Of a stretch of 64,000 nt of DNA, positions 37,438 to 46,374 are shown piece after piece; positions within the stretch are counted from its first letter, which is position 1; each line of letters begins with the position of its first letter. The stretch is from AP-15 sp963700195. GTDB taxonomy: Bacteria > Pseudomonadota > Alphaproteobacteria > ATCC43930 > CGMCC-115725. The DNA is taken from assembly GCA_963700195.1 (NCBI GenBank), contig CAVOWQ010000030.1, positions 1-64,000 on the forward strand. The letters run 5' to 3'. The notes beneath the pieces are model-generated. The model ran no database searches, was not told the origin of the DNA, and saw nothing but the letters and a program-made list of their open reading frames with translations. A program made the position numbers and the translations under genes.

Positions 37438-38013
37438 CTATCCTGCTAAGCGGGAAATCGTGCTGACGCTGACGCCGTAGCTCTTGGCGAGGGCGCGCGT
37501 CGGCTCGCCTTTGGCGAGGCGCTGCCGCGCCTCCTTGATCTGGTGCGGGGTGAGTTTCGGCTTACGCCCCATCCTGACGCCCTTGGCGCGGGCAATCTGT
37601 CGGCCTTCGTGGGTGCGCTTGATGATCCGCAAGCGTTCGTCCTCGGCCATTGCAGACATCATCGCCATGAAACCCCGCCCCATAGGGGTGGTGAGGTCGA
37701 TATAGCTGCGGTCGAGCACCTTGATCGCGGCTCCGGCGTCGATCACCGCTTTGATGATCTGCAAACCGTCCCACATCGAGCGCGTGGCGCGATCCCATTC
37801 GGCAATCACAAGCTCGTCGCCGGTGTCGAGGTCATCGAAGGCGCAGGCGAGCTGCGGGCGTCCGGCCATGCTTTTGCCGGATGCCGTTTCTGAATAGATT
37901 ACGGCGCAACCGAGGCGTTTTAGCGCCTTGGTCTGCCGCGCAAGGTCTTGTTGCTGCGTGCTGACTCGGGCGTACCCAATCAGCCGTTTTGCGGGTTTCG
38001 TTTTGAGACTAAT
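37438..38013 (-). CDS. serine recombinase (resolvase/invertase), no standard start codon
   Basis: About 190 residues. LIGYARVSTQQQDLARQ holds the catalytic serine, DELVIAEWDRATRSMWDGL and MGRGFMAMMSAMAEDERLRI the rest of the catalytic domain and long helix, and PTRALAKSYGVSVSTISRL the C-terminal helix-turn-helix. The frame is intact from a TAA at 38014 to the stop, but the first ATG, GTG or TTG codon is only at 37869, after the active-site serine. Translation would need ATT 38011, CTG near 37983, or a changed start. AT-rich sequence before it could hold its recombination site. Confidence 0.85.
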   Translation of the reverse strand: MSLKTKPAKRLIGYARVSTQQQDLARQTKALKRLGCAVIYSETASGKSMAGRPQLACAFDDLDTGDELVIAEWDRATRSMWDGLQIIKAVIDAGAAIKVLDRSYIDLTTPMGRGFMAMMSAMAEDERLRIIKRTHEGRQIARAKGVRMGRKPKLTPHQIKEARQRLAKGEPTRALAKSYGVSVSTISRLAG

Positions 38014-38408
38014 TTATGACGAAACTAAGTGCCTGAATTTCCGAAAGCAAGAAGCTTCGTCAAAATTCTTCATTTAGGCCCGGCGCGAAAACAGCTAACG
38101 CTGCGGCAGGCGGTTGATTGACAAATTAGGCATAATTGTTATATTAGCATATCCAACCTCAGCGTCTCGGTGACTGAAATTTTTGGAAACATAATGACGC
38201 GTGCTTTCGTGGTCGCGACCTACCGCCGATTTGCCTTGCAGAGCGTCGGTTGCGGCCCGAAGGGAGGGATCGCTCCTGATCTTCTCCTGATAAAACAGGA
38301 GAAACAGGTCGAGGCTCGGGCCATCCCCTCTCGAAAGAGCGCGAGCTACCGCGGTTTTCGATCGCGTCGGCGCATCCCACCGATGCTGTTGGTCGGTTTG
38401 GCGCGCAT
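38014..38408. other. intergenic region upstream of recombinase
   Basis: Starts with AT-rich sequence containing TTTCGT and ACGAAA half-sites flanking the recombinase start, as in res or crossover sites, then GC-rich sequence with no convincing gene. Site assignment is speculative. Confidence 0.35.
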
Positions 38409-38496
38409 CACCCCCACCCCGACCCGCCCCCATCGAGGGGGCAGGAGTGCGCTTTCAGGCCTTCCCCTTGATGGGGGAGGGTTTGGGAGGGGTGAG
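38409..38496. repeat. GC-rich inverted repeat, family C-like
   Basis: CACCCCCACCCCGACC at left and GGTTTGGGAGGGGTGAG at right, with inner arms CCCCCATCGAGGGGG and CCCCTTGATGGGGG. Longer loop than the other copies. Confidence 0.65.
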
Positions 38497-38531
38497 CACC
38501 GCGCTGCAATTTTGTCGGAAACCGCTTCGAG

Positions 38532-39231
38532 TTACCGGAAGTCTGTCGATAGTGCGGGTGATCGCGGGTTACGGGCGAGATGACCCGACTTGATCCAGAG
38601 GCGGCAACCCTGTCGTCCCGCTCTGGCTCGCAGCGACGAGCCCGCCGGTAGCCTCAGCCAAGAGTATTTGGTGAATTCCTCTTCGCCCTCCGAAAAGCCG
38701 CCGTCCAGAACGAGCAGCTCGATCCCGTCAGGGAGCGGCGTCTCGATTATGGCGTCGGGTGCCCAGCGTTCCAGGCGGACGCGCTCCGAGGAAATCCTCG
38801 AACAGCGACGCCAGTTCGATACCCGGCAGACCCGGTGCCGGTACGAAAGAGAGGGCAGAGGTGTCGATGCGCACCGGCGTTCGGTCGTCGGGGTCGAATT
38901 GCCAGAGCTTGACGAAGAGCGTGCAACCGGGCTCCGAGCCGGGCGTATGGCTGCTGGTCGGCGGGTTGCGGACATAGCTGCCGGCGGGATAGTCGCCGTG
39001 CTCGTCCTGAAAGACGCCGTCCAGCACCAGGAACTCCTCGCCGCCGCCGTGGGTGTGCGGCGAGAAACGGCTGTGCGGGGCGTAGCGGACTATGGAGGTG
39101 GCGCGCGCCACCTCGTCCCCGATGCGGTCGAGCATGCGGCGGTCCACGCCGGGGATCGGCGAGGGCGTCCAGTCCAGCCGGGCCGCATGGACCGCCGCGC
39201 GAGCGCCGAAATCCGCGTTGAGGTTCACCAA
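38532..39231 (-). CDS. double-cupin protein (ChrR-like), one frame break
   Basis: About 230 residues with two cupin halves. First: RYAPHSRFSPHTHGGGEEFLVLDG contains the HxH...E metal site; second: PDGIELLVLDGGFSEGEEEF. The arrangement resembles the C-terminal cupin of ChrR-type anti-sigma factors, but the zinc-binding anti-sigma domain is absent and no ECF sigma gene is adjacent. TTG 39231 or GTG 39228 follow GGAGG. One extra base near 38780. Confidence 0.75.
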
Positions 39232-39261
39232 GAGCCTCCGATCTTCACCCCCGGCGCCATA

Positions 39262-39396
39262 CCCTCACCCGGCTCGCTGCGCTCGCCACCCTCTCCCGCA
39301 ATGCGGGAGAGGGGCTGTAAGCCCACAACTTCAAAGATCCTCTCCCGCAATGCGGGAGAGGGGGGACCAAGCCCGAAGGGCTTGGTGGGTGAGGGC
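39262..39396. repeat. GC-rich palindromic repeat, family C double copy
   Basis: Two identical cores CCTCTCCCGCAATGCGGGAG in tandem about 60 bases apart, enclosed by ACCCTCACCC and GGGTGAGGGC. Best-preserved copy in the window. Confidence 0.85.
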
Positions 39397-39414
39397 AAGG
39401 TTCAATCACGGGGG

Positions 39415-39975
39415 TCAGATCGCGTAGAGGTTCTCCGGCTTGGCCGGGATTTTGCCGTGCTCGACCTGTTTCACCGCTGCGATCAGCTTGACGTGGGTCG
39501 GGGCGGGGCGGCCGACTTCCTGGCCTTTGGCGGCGATCAGGCCGTTGATGAAGTCGATCTCGGTGCGCCGGCCCTTCAGCATGTCCTGACCCATCGAGGG
39601 CCGGGCCAATTCGCTGCGGGTGTTCGACTGCAAGGCGGCGAGGATCGCCGAATTCGACCTCGTCGAGCGCGGCGCGGTCGCCCTCGGCGGCGCGGGCGAT
39701 GGTTTCGGGCTCGTGCATGCGGATGTGCTCGAGCTGATAGCCGAGCGCTTGGCCGACGCGCACCCCCTCGCCGGCGAGCCGGATGCTGAGGCGGCGGATC
39801 TTGTCGTCCCGGTTCGAAGTCGTTGCCGGACAGCCCGGTGGCTGCCGCGATGCCGTTGGCCATGCCGTTGACGCACAGCTTCGACCAGCGCTCGCCCCAC
39901 AGGTTGGTCGTCGCCTTGACGCTGTCGATCGTGCGGATCAGATGGTCTGGCGAGGGCCTATCTCGTGCCGGGCAA
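39415..39975 (-). pseudogene. ketopantoate reductase-like protein, N-terminal half missing
   Basis: C-terminal domain of a PanE/ApbA-type NADPH reductase. Readable in three successive frames: LWGERWSKLCVNGMANGIAA, YQLEHIRMHEPETIARA, and PSMGQDMLKGRRTEIDFING to the stop at 39415. Each step needs removal of one base. The Rossmann domain is absent: similarity begins at DHLIRTIDSVKA, only about 50 bases from the stop of tonB. The frame breaks may be sequence error, but the missing half is a real truncation. Confidence 0.72.
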
Positions 39976-40017
39976 GCTGGTGGATGCGACGCTGTAGTCG
40001 CCAGACGCAGCCTCGGT

Positions 40018-40867
40018 TCAGCGCCGCAGGCTGAAACGGATCGTCACCGATACCTGCATTTCCTGCTCGGGCATTCCCGCCGGGAAGGGCGGCAAGGTGG
40101 CGCCGCGCATCATCTCTTCGACCGACTGGTCGAGATCCGGGTGGCCGGAGCTCGAGGTGACGGCATAGTCGAGCACGCGCCCGCGCCGGTCGACCGAGAA
40201 GCGGAGCACCGCGCGTCCCTCTTCACCGCGCTCGCGGGCGGTGTCGGGATATCGCTTATGGCTCTCGAGCCAGGCGCTCAACAGAGCACGGTATCCGGCG
40301 CTCGCCTCGGGTGACGGGACTGGCGCCGGCACCGGCGTCGGCGCCATCGCCGTCTGCGGCGGCGCCGACGGGGCTGGCGCGGCGGGAAGTTGAGGCGGCA
40401 GGCTCGGGAGGTAAGCCTGGCTCGGCTGCGTCACCTCCTGATGCCGCGGGAGAGGCTTTGGCACCTTCTTGGCGACGTGCTTCTGCGGCGGGGGCGGAGG
40501 GGGCGGCGGCTCACTCGTCGCGACAGGCGCCTCGGGCTGGGGTGGCGGCGGCTCGGGAGGAGGTGGCTCAGGAGGCGGGGGTTCGGGAGGCGGGGGTTCG
40601 GGAGGCGGCGGTTCGGCCGCAACGACTCGGCGGCTCGGGCGGGGGTGGAACGGCTTCCGGTTCTGGCTCTGGCGGGGACGGCGTGGTTTCGGCCGGTGGC
40701 GCCGCCTCCGGTGTTGGCGGCGGCGGTTCGAAAACCACCTCGATCCCGCCTTTCGCAATGGGCTCCGGCGGCGGAGGGGGGGTGTCGGATAGAAACTGCA
40801 CGAGCAACGCCAGACAAACCGCGTGCCCGGCTAGCGACAACGTTAAAGGAAGCTTGATGCCGCTCAC
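40018..40867 (-). CDS. tonB: TonB family energy transducer, one frame break
   Basis: About 280 residues. An N-terminal membrane anchor (LPLTLSLAGHAVCLALLV), a long Pro/Glu-rich spacer that spans the periplasm, and a C-terminal TonB domain (SHKRYPDTARERGEEGRAVL then SVDRRGRVLDYAV). Couples ExbB/ExbD proton flow to outer-membrane receptors such as the one at 46375. GTG start at 40867 overlaps the exbD stop. One extra base near 40625, inside a repetitive proline-coding stretch. The proline-rich region is about 130 residues. Confidence 0.9.
40541..40617. repeat. in-gene tandem repeat (15-base unit) in tonB
   Basis: Three to four copies of GGAGGCGGGGGTTCG, translated on the minus strand as repeated EPPPP. 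Length variation here would change the reach of the TonB spacer. Confidence 0.8.
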
Positions 40868-41298
40868 TTCGGGCCGGCCGCCTCGGCAACCAGAGATACC
40901 TTCGAGAACCCGGCCTGATTGACCAAGCCCAACGCGTCCATCAGCTGCGCATAGGTGTTCGTCTTATCGCTGCGCACATAGACGATGCGCGTCGGATCCT
41001 CAGCGGCTAGCGCGGCAAGGCGCGGCTCGAGTTCGTCGGCATTGACCCGCTCGTCGCCGATGAACACTTCGCCCTCGCGGTTGAGGCTGATGACGACCGG
41101 CTTCTTGGGTTCGGTCAGCGTCGTCGCCTGCGACTTCGGCAAATCGAGGGGCACGCCGACGCTCAGCAGCGGGGCGGTCACCATGAAGATGACGAGCAGC
41201 ACCAGCATGACGTCGACCATCGGCGTCACATTGATCTCGGCGAGCGGGGCGTAGCGGTCCTCGCCGGTTTCACCCGAGGGGGGCAGCGTTAACGCCAT
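40864..41298 (-). CDS. exbD: ExbD/TolR biopolymer transport protein
   Basis: 144 residues, intact. A single membrane helix contains the conserved aspartate (NVTPMVDVMLVLLVIFMVT), followed by a periplasmic domain (YVRSDKTNTYAQLMDALGLV). Partner of ExbB in the proton channel. ATG 41298 overlaps the exbB stop; the in-frame TTG at 41304 is less likely. Confidence 0.95.
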   Translation of the reverse strand: MALTLPPSGETGEDRYAPLAEINVTPMVDVMLVLLVIFMVTAPLLSVGVPLDLPKSQATTLTEPKKPVVISLNREGEVFIGDERVNADELEPRLAALAAEDPTRIVYVRSDKTNTYAQLMDALGLVNQAGFSKVSLVAEAAGPK

Positions 41299-41300
41299 CG

Positions 41301-41972
41301 TCAAGCTCCCGCGCCGCCGCGCGCGAGAAGACCACCGGATCTACCGATAAGGCCTTGCATGCGTCCGGCAAAGCGCCCGAGATCGACCGTGATCTTGTTA
41401 TAGGCGACAACTGCCGGGATCGCCGCGGCGAGGCCCATTGCGGTGGCGAACAAGGCCTCGGCGATCCCGGGCGCCACGACCGCAAGGCTGGTGTTGTGCG
41501 CCGCCGCGATCCCCTCGAAGCTGCGCATGATCCCCCAGACGGTGCCGAAGAGGCCGATAAACGGCGCCGCGGAGCCGAGCGTCGCAAGGAACGGCAGGCG
41601 CAGCTCTAGCCGACGCAGCTCGGCGTTGAGCGCCAGCCGCATCGCGCGCTCGATGCGTTCGCGGCGTTCACCCGCCGTCTCGGGCTGCGGCCGCGGCTCG
41701 GCCGCGCTCTCGGCGAGGCCGGCGGATATCACGAGGCCGGCCGGGTCCCGCCCTTCTGTCGCCGACAGCTCTTGCGGCGAGCGCGCCACGGCGGCCCGCA
41801 CCTCGTGCTCGCGTGCAGCTCGGCTCGCTGCTCCGAGCCGCCAAAGCTTGTCGATGATCACCGCCCAGCTCCACACCGAAGCCGCGAGCAGCAACAGCAG
41901 CACGCCTTTCACCACGGGGTCGGCATTCATAAACAGCTTGACGATCGAAAGAGTCGCGGCGGGGTCGTTCAC
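41301..41972 (-). CDS. exbB: ExbB/TolQ proton channel protein
   Basis: 223 residues, intact. Three membrane helices: residues about 20-42, then PFLATLGSAAPFIGLFGTVW and AEALFATAMGLAAAIPAVVA, with the conserved pore threonines and proline. First gene of the exbB-exbD-tonB operon, reading on the minus strand with overlapping starts. The divergent region upstream shows no obvious operator. Confidence 0.95.
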   Translation of the reverse strand: MNDPAATLSIVKLFMNADPVVKGVLLLLLAASVWSWAVIIDKLWRLGAASRAAREHEVRAAVARSPQELSATEGRDPAGLVISAGLAESAAEPRPQPETAGERRERIERAMRLALNAELRRLELRLPFLATLGSAAPFIGLFGTVWGIMRSFEGIAAAHNTSLAVVAPGIAEALFATAMGLAAAIPAVVAYNKITVDLGRFAGRMQGLIGRSGGLLARGGAGA

Positions 41973-42402
41973 GATCGGCCTCTAAACTTCACTCCAGGAA
42001 ACCGGAGCTTGAAGCAGCAAGAATGTGGCACCGCCGCGGCATTAGAAGCGCTGGCTGAGCCACCGAGAAAGGGGCGGGAGTCAGGCTAGACTATCCATCC
42101 CTGTCCGCCAAACTTCATCCTTGCCTGCCGAGCCATCCGCCTCGGCGCCGTGATCACCACCGATCACATCCACAGCGAGAAGGAGGTCAGGGCGCTGCTG
42201 CTCGGCGTCGCTGAGAATGTCTCAACCTGGGGGTGCTGATGTCGATCGGCTGCCGATCAACGTGTTCGGGTCGCTGACCCGCCGCCTGCTCACCGAAGTC
42301 GCCCACGCCGACCGCTGCGGAACCGCTTGGCCCGCTTGACCATTCAGGGGGGATCGCGGGTTGCCGTGCGGTTCGTATGTGGTGACTTGCTCTATGTGGA
42401 TA
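41973..42402. other. intergenic region with short coding remnants
   Basis: No complete gene. On the minus strand near 42340-42402, EQVTTYEPHGNPRSP resembles the C-terminus of the protein at 42910 (RVTTYESRGNLRPPP), so a decayed copy of that gene's end lies here. On the plus strand near 42150, TTDHIHSEKEVRALLLG looks like an enzyme C-terminal scrap. Confidence 0.4.
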
Positions 42403-42846
42403 TTACTTGGATTGTTTTTGCCAGGTGAAGTCATAAATGCAATTAACACCGCTCAGCCGTGCGCGTACCGTACCGGTGCCGTCTATCCTGCCGTTTAGCA
42501 TTCTCTCAGTTGGCCGGGCGCCGGTATTAGGCAGAACAGAGCGCATCGCCAGTTCGCCCCGAGATCCGAGCGTTCCTTCGAACTCCGCGGGTTTTCCGGG
42601 AATGGCGATGGAAAACCGCGGCTGGCCGTTCACAATAGAGAGCGGCCCCGGTATCCGGTCTGGACATTGGGCCATCCGTGATGTTCCCGTCGCGATGTAA
42701 GTTTCGGCCAGTTTCGTTGAAGAGACGAACTCATATGTTCCGTCAAATGCGGCTCCGGCAGTCGAAGACGGCGGAGTTTGAGCATCTGCGGCAGCAAGCA
42801 AACCGAAAACTCCGACCACCCCCAACCATCCAACGACCTTTTCCAT
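42403..42846 (-). CDS. secreted protein, unknown
   Basis: 147 residues. Signal peptide MEKVVGWLGVVGVFGLLAAA cut near ADAQ. The mature part has strands typical of a small beta domain (FDGTYEFVSSTKLAETY, GRIDGTGTVRARLSG) and two cysteines that could pair. ATG 42846 follows GAGAGGTGG. No family recognised. Downstream sequence contains a scrap of the neighbouring gene's end. Confidence 0.62.
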   Translation of the reverse strand: MEKVVGWLGVVGVFGLLAAADAQTPPSSTAGAAFDGTYEFVSSTKLAETYIATGTSRMAQCPDRIPGPLSIVNGQPRFSIAIPGKPAEFEGTLGSRGELAMRSVLPNTGARPTERMLNGRIDGTGTVRARLSGVNCIYDFTWQKQSK

Positions 42847-42909
42847 AAGCCACCTCTCGATTTTCCCGAGTAGCAGCAGTTTCACCCTGGGAAGCCTTGG
42901 CCGCGCTGA

Positions 42910-43720
42910 TTACTGAGGGGGCGGGCGAAGATTCCCGCGTGATTCGTACGTGGTGACACGCAAGGAGCCGAGCACGTAATCGACGTCTGTCGCCTCTACA
43001 GGGCGCCGATCATCGCGGCAAATGCTCGCGTGGATCACGTACACGCGACCGATACCCCAGCGCGGGCCGCGCTTTTCGACCGCCATGCACTTGCTGGAGG
43101 CAACCGAGAATTCCATTGTGGTCAAATCTCCATTATCGAGAAAATTGCGCCATCCAGTGCCCTTTCTCGTCATCTGATTTCATGTCGGGGAAATCCTCGC
43201 GCAAATCGCCGTATCCGGTTTGGACAGCGCAGAGTTTATGCTGGTGTCCAATGCCACTGACGTAATAAGGATCGAATACCATGACGTCAGCTTCGATTGT
43301 TAGATTTCCTAGATTGGTCATGACCAAGTCATGCGCAATTCGACAATTCGAGTTCGGGCCATTAGGCAGCAACCCCGGCGCTGTCTCTTGCGGTGTGCCG
43401 GTTTTGCAGGTGCCGGCCGCAGCAACCCCAACCCGGGAGTCGCGGCACGGGATGTCCGGCCACTTGTCTTCCTCGACCCGCGGATTGCCGAAATAGGGGA
43501 CGAATTTTTTCTCAGGAGGGGTGACCGGCCGCGGCGCGGTGACCGTAACCTCGGGCAATGGCGCCAGTCTTTGTTCGTCCGCCGCACCGGCCGGCGCCGA
43601 GCAGGCGATCGCTGCCAGGGCCCCGAGCGCAGCCAATCTCAAAATCGCCTTATATCCTATGGGGTCGTTTACGAGAACACGATCATCTCGCGCCCGAATC
43701 GTCAAACCGGTGCCGATCAA
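42910..43720 (-). CDS. secreted protein, unknown, one frame break
   Basis: About 265 residues. A hydrophobic leader (LRLAALGALAAIACSAPAGA) precedes LPEVTVTAPRPVTPPEKKF. The rest contains six or more cysteines (IPCRDSR, GTCKTG, SNCRIAHDLV, KLCAVQ, SKCMAVEK, SICRDD), suggesting disulfide-stabilised periplasmic protein. One extra base near 43150 joins the two parts. The start is unclear: TTG at 43720 is far upstream of the leader, and no ATG lies between. No family recognised. Confidence 0.55.
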
Positions 43721-43823
43721 ATCGGGCCGTAAACGCGTGGCTCATCATTTTGTCTTTCTTGCGTATTCCGCATGCCGCCCCATCGAGCCGCAACTTTTTG
43801 CTCCCGACGGAGTAACATCGGAA

Positions 43824-44162
43824 CTATTTGCCGTATCCGACCCTGTATCGGCCAGGGCACAAGCATTGAGCCCCAACTCGGATCGCGAGAGCCGGGTCGA
43901 TAGAACACGAACTCCCATCCTTTATTCTTACGCAAATACTTGCCATTTGCAGCGTCTCCGCCGGCGGCGCTGCAATTTTTGGTTGGAGAATGTTGCCATC
44001 GTTCCCCGCTAAAGGCGGTGGCTGCGTGCGGCCGGCTTTCGCTTCAACAAGCTCCGGCAATGAAGGCGATGCCATTGGCGGAGACCCTGCGCATCCAGCC
44101 GCACCTGATAAGACCGACAGAATCAGGAGGGTTGCACCCAAGCTATGACCGTGTGGTGTCAC
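43824..44162 (-). CDS. small lipoprotein, unknown
   Basis: 112 residues. GTG 44162 is preceded at the right distance by GGAGGG. The leader ends LSVLSGAAGC, a good lipobox, so the mature protein would begin at that cysteine and be lipid-anchored. Mature part is Pro-rich, with four later cysteines near the C-terminus (ASICVRIKDGSSC, GAQCLCPGRY). No family recognised. Confidence 0.6.
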   Translation of the reverse strand: MTPHGHSLGATLLILSVLSGAAGCAGSPPMASPSLPELVEAKAGRTQPPPLAGNDGNILQPKIAAPPAETLQMASICVRIKDGSSCSIDPALAIRVGAQCLCPGRYRVGYGK

Positions 44163-44303
44163 AGTCGATACCCTCCGTTGTCGTAAACACGAGCGAGCTA
44201 TGAACGTGCGGGCTTTCATTCCAGAGCCGGCTCTGGCCTCTTTCCCTCCGGGTTCGTAGAACGTGAATAAGCGATCGCCTGGAGAGTGCTCCACGAGGGC
44301 CGC

Positions 44304-44339
44304 CCAAAAACTTCCAAATTACTCCAAAAACTTCCAAAT
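44304..44339. promoter_or_regulatory. 16-base direct repeat, candidate regulator site
   Basis: CCAAAAACTTCCAAAT occurs at 44304-44319 and again at 44324-44339, a period of 20 bases, about two helix turns. It lies about 100 bases before the start of the OmpR-type winged-helix regulator. Winged-helix proteins of that type often bind tandem direct repeats, so autoregulation is plausible. Confidence 0.5.
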
Positions 44340-44430
44340 CCAGCCGCGGTTCGATCTTCTCGCTTCCTTGCTGGACGAGCGCTACACTGCAAACCCTTGG
44401 GCAGGCTACGGCAGCCGGGGAAACGAGCGC

Positions 44431-46230
44431 ATGGACGGGCCCCGTGCAGCCAAAGTCCTTCTCTTCGAGGGCTTTCGGCTCGATCTGACGGGTGGCGGGC
44501 TGTTCCGCCTCGATCACACGGGGACGGCGACCCCGGTCTCGATCAGCTCGCGTGCATTGGATCTGCTCAGCCTTTTGGCAGAGCGGCAGGGGCAGCTGGT
44601 CTCGAAAGATGCAATTATGGAAGTCGTCTGGCCCGGAATGGTAGTCGAAGAAGGCAACCTGACCGTCCAGATCTCCGCATTGCGCCGTGTTCTCGACGAG
44701 AACCGAGAAGCGGGCAGCTGCATCCAGACCGTGCCCGGACGTGGATACCGCTTTGTCGCCCCTGTCACACGGGTCGAGCCCGCAGGCCGACCGGAAGGTA
44801 ATCCATTTTCCGGCAACGGGAGCGGTCGTTCGATCGTCGAGAATGCGAAATCACAAGATCCGGTCACGCGCGCCCGGATCGGCAGCATGCCAGGAGCGAT
44901 ATTGCGAGCGCACCATGGGCGTCGCGGCCACATCATGGCTGCCGTCGTCGGCACCCTATGTTTCGTCTCGGTCGCCGTCGCAGTTGTGCGCTGGCATTCG
45001 CCGTGGTCCGGAGAAACACGCCCGGTGCCTCGGCTGTCGATTATTGTGCTGCCGTTCACCAATCTCAGCGACGACCGGGAGCAACAATACTTCGCTGACG
45101 GCATCACAGAGGATTTGACGACCGAACTCTCGCGGATCGCGCCGATGTTCGTGATCTCCGACCGCACGGCATTCGGCTATCGTGATAATCCGAACGCTGC
45201 GAAGCAGATCGACCGCGAACTCGGCGTTCGCTATGTCGTCGAGGGGAGCGTCCGCCGATCGGGCCAAGAGGTCCGCGTAGACGCTAAACTGATCGATGCC
45301 GAGAGCGGGGCGCTTCTATGGGCAGAGCGGTTCGACCGCGATACGGGCGATTTCTTTACACTGCAAGACGAGATGACGAGCCGGATCGCCATCGCGTTAA
45401 ATTTAGAGCTGTTGGCCGCGGCGGCGACGCGGCCGGTCGAGCATCCCGACGCGTTGGATTATCTTCTGCGAGGGCGCGCCGTATACTTGAGAGTGCCGGT
45501 ACGTGACGGCCATGCGGAGGCAATAAGCCTTTTCGAGCGGGCGTTAGCGCTCGACCCGGGATCCGTCGAAGCGCAGAGCCGGCTGGCAATGGCGCTCACG
45601 GCCCGCGTACTCGACGAAGTCTCGGACACAGCCGAAACCGACATCTCCCGAGCAAGAGAGCTCGTCGACCAAGCCCTGGCGGCATCGCCTCGCGACCCAC
45701 TTGCCCACTTTGCCAAGGGCCTGTTGCTCCGTGCCCAGCATCGGTACGAAGACGCCGTTCCCGAATACGAGGCAGCAATCGCGTTCAATCGCAATTGGGC
45801 GAGCGCGTACGCCGACCTCGGCTGGTCTAAGTTCTGGGTCGGATCCATCGAGCAAGCAGTATCGCTGATGGAACGAGCCGTCCAACTCAGCCCTCGCGAT
45901 CCGCAGATTGGTAACTGGGAAAGCCGGATCGGGCTCCTCTATCTGGTGCAGTCCCGCATCGATGACGCGATTCTCTGGCTCGAAAAGGCGCGCGTCGCTG
46001 CCCCGGATATACCCTGGGTTCACCTTCGCCTCGCCTCCGCCTATAGCCTCAAAGGCGAGACCGAGCGGGCCGCCGCAGAACTCACCGAAGTCCAGCGTAT
46101 CGGGAGCGGCCGTCACGATTTGAGCATCGCCCGGCTCAAGGCCGGATTTTTGGCACCGAGGAAAATCGATCCCCTCTTCGAAACCACTTTTTACGCCGGC
46201 CTGCGCAAGGCTGGGGTGCGCGAGCAATGA
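44431..46230 (+). CDS. winged-helix (CadC-type) regulator with membrane segment and TPR domain
   Basis: 599 residues from ATG 44431. Residues about 5-105 form an OmpR-type DNA-binding domain (RQGQLVSKDAIMEVVWPGMV and TVPGRGYRFVAP). A membrane helix follows near 172-192 (IMAAVVGTLCFVSVAVAVV). Then a TolB-like domain (IIVLPFTNLSDDREQQYFAD, RYVVEGSVRRSGQEVRVDA) and about five TPR units (ISLFERALALDPGSVEAQSR) to the end. This layout is known from CadC-like adenylate-cyclase-associated regulators that sense signals outside the cytoplasm. ATG 44263 would add 56 residues across the direct repeat, so it is less likely. The next gene is a convergent receptor. Confidence 0.88.
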   Translation: MDGPRAAKVLLFEGFRLDLTGGGLFRLDHTGTATPVSISSRALDLLSLLAERQGQLVSKDAIMEVVWPGMVVEEGNLTVQISALRRVLDENREAGSCIQTVPGRGYRFVAPVTRVEPAGRPEGNPFSGNGSGRSIVENAKSQDPVTRARIGSMPGAILRAHHGRRGHIMAAVVGTLCFVSVAVAVVRWHSPWSGETRPVPRLSIIVLPFTNLSDDREQQYFADGITEDLTTELSRIAPMFVISDRTAFGYRDNPNAAKQIDRELGVRYVVEGSVRRSGQEVRVDAKLIDAESGALLWAERFDRDTGDFFTLQDEMTSRIAIALNLELLAAAATRPVEHPDALDYLLRGRAVYLRVPVRDGHAEAISLFERALALDPGSVEAQSRLAMALTARVLDEVSDTAETDISRARELVDQALAASPRDPLAHFAKGLLLRAQHRYEDAVPEYEAAIAFNRNWASAYADLGWSKFWVGSIEQAVSLMERAVQLSPRDPQIGNWESRIGLLYLVQSRIDDAILWLEKARVAAPDIPWVHLRLASAYSLKGETERAAAELTEVQRIGSGRHDLSIARLKAGFLAPRKIDPLFETTFYAGLRKAGVREQ

Positions 46231-46374
46231 AGACCGTCGCGTGAGGCGCTGCCGACCAACCTGATTGGCCGCTGGCAGGGCGCTGTGGATGCAGCAAATC
46301 GTCATGAACGGCTCGATTTTATAATTGTGAACCCGCCGCGCCCCGCCGGTGCTCCGCGGCGGGCGCAGAGCCGG

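Noticed and set aside
38095..38433. 112-residue minus-strand gene
   Set aside because: Overlaps a palindromic repeat and shows no family features or ribosome site.
40541..40617. CRISPR-like short repeats
   Set aside because: Tandem coding repeats without spacers; they encode EPPPP in TonB.
40311..40922. Glycine-rich protein on the plus strand
   Set aside because: Antisense shadow of the proline-rich part of tonB.
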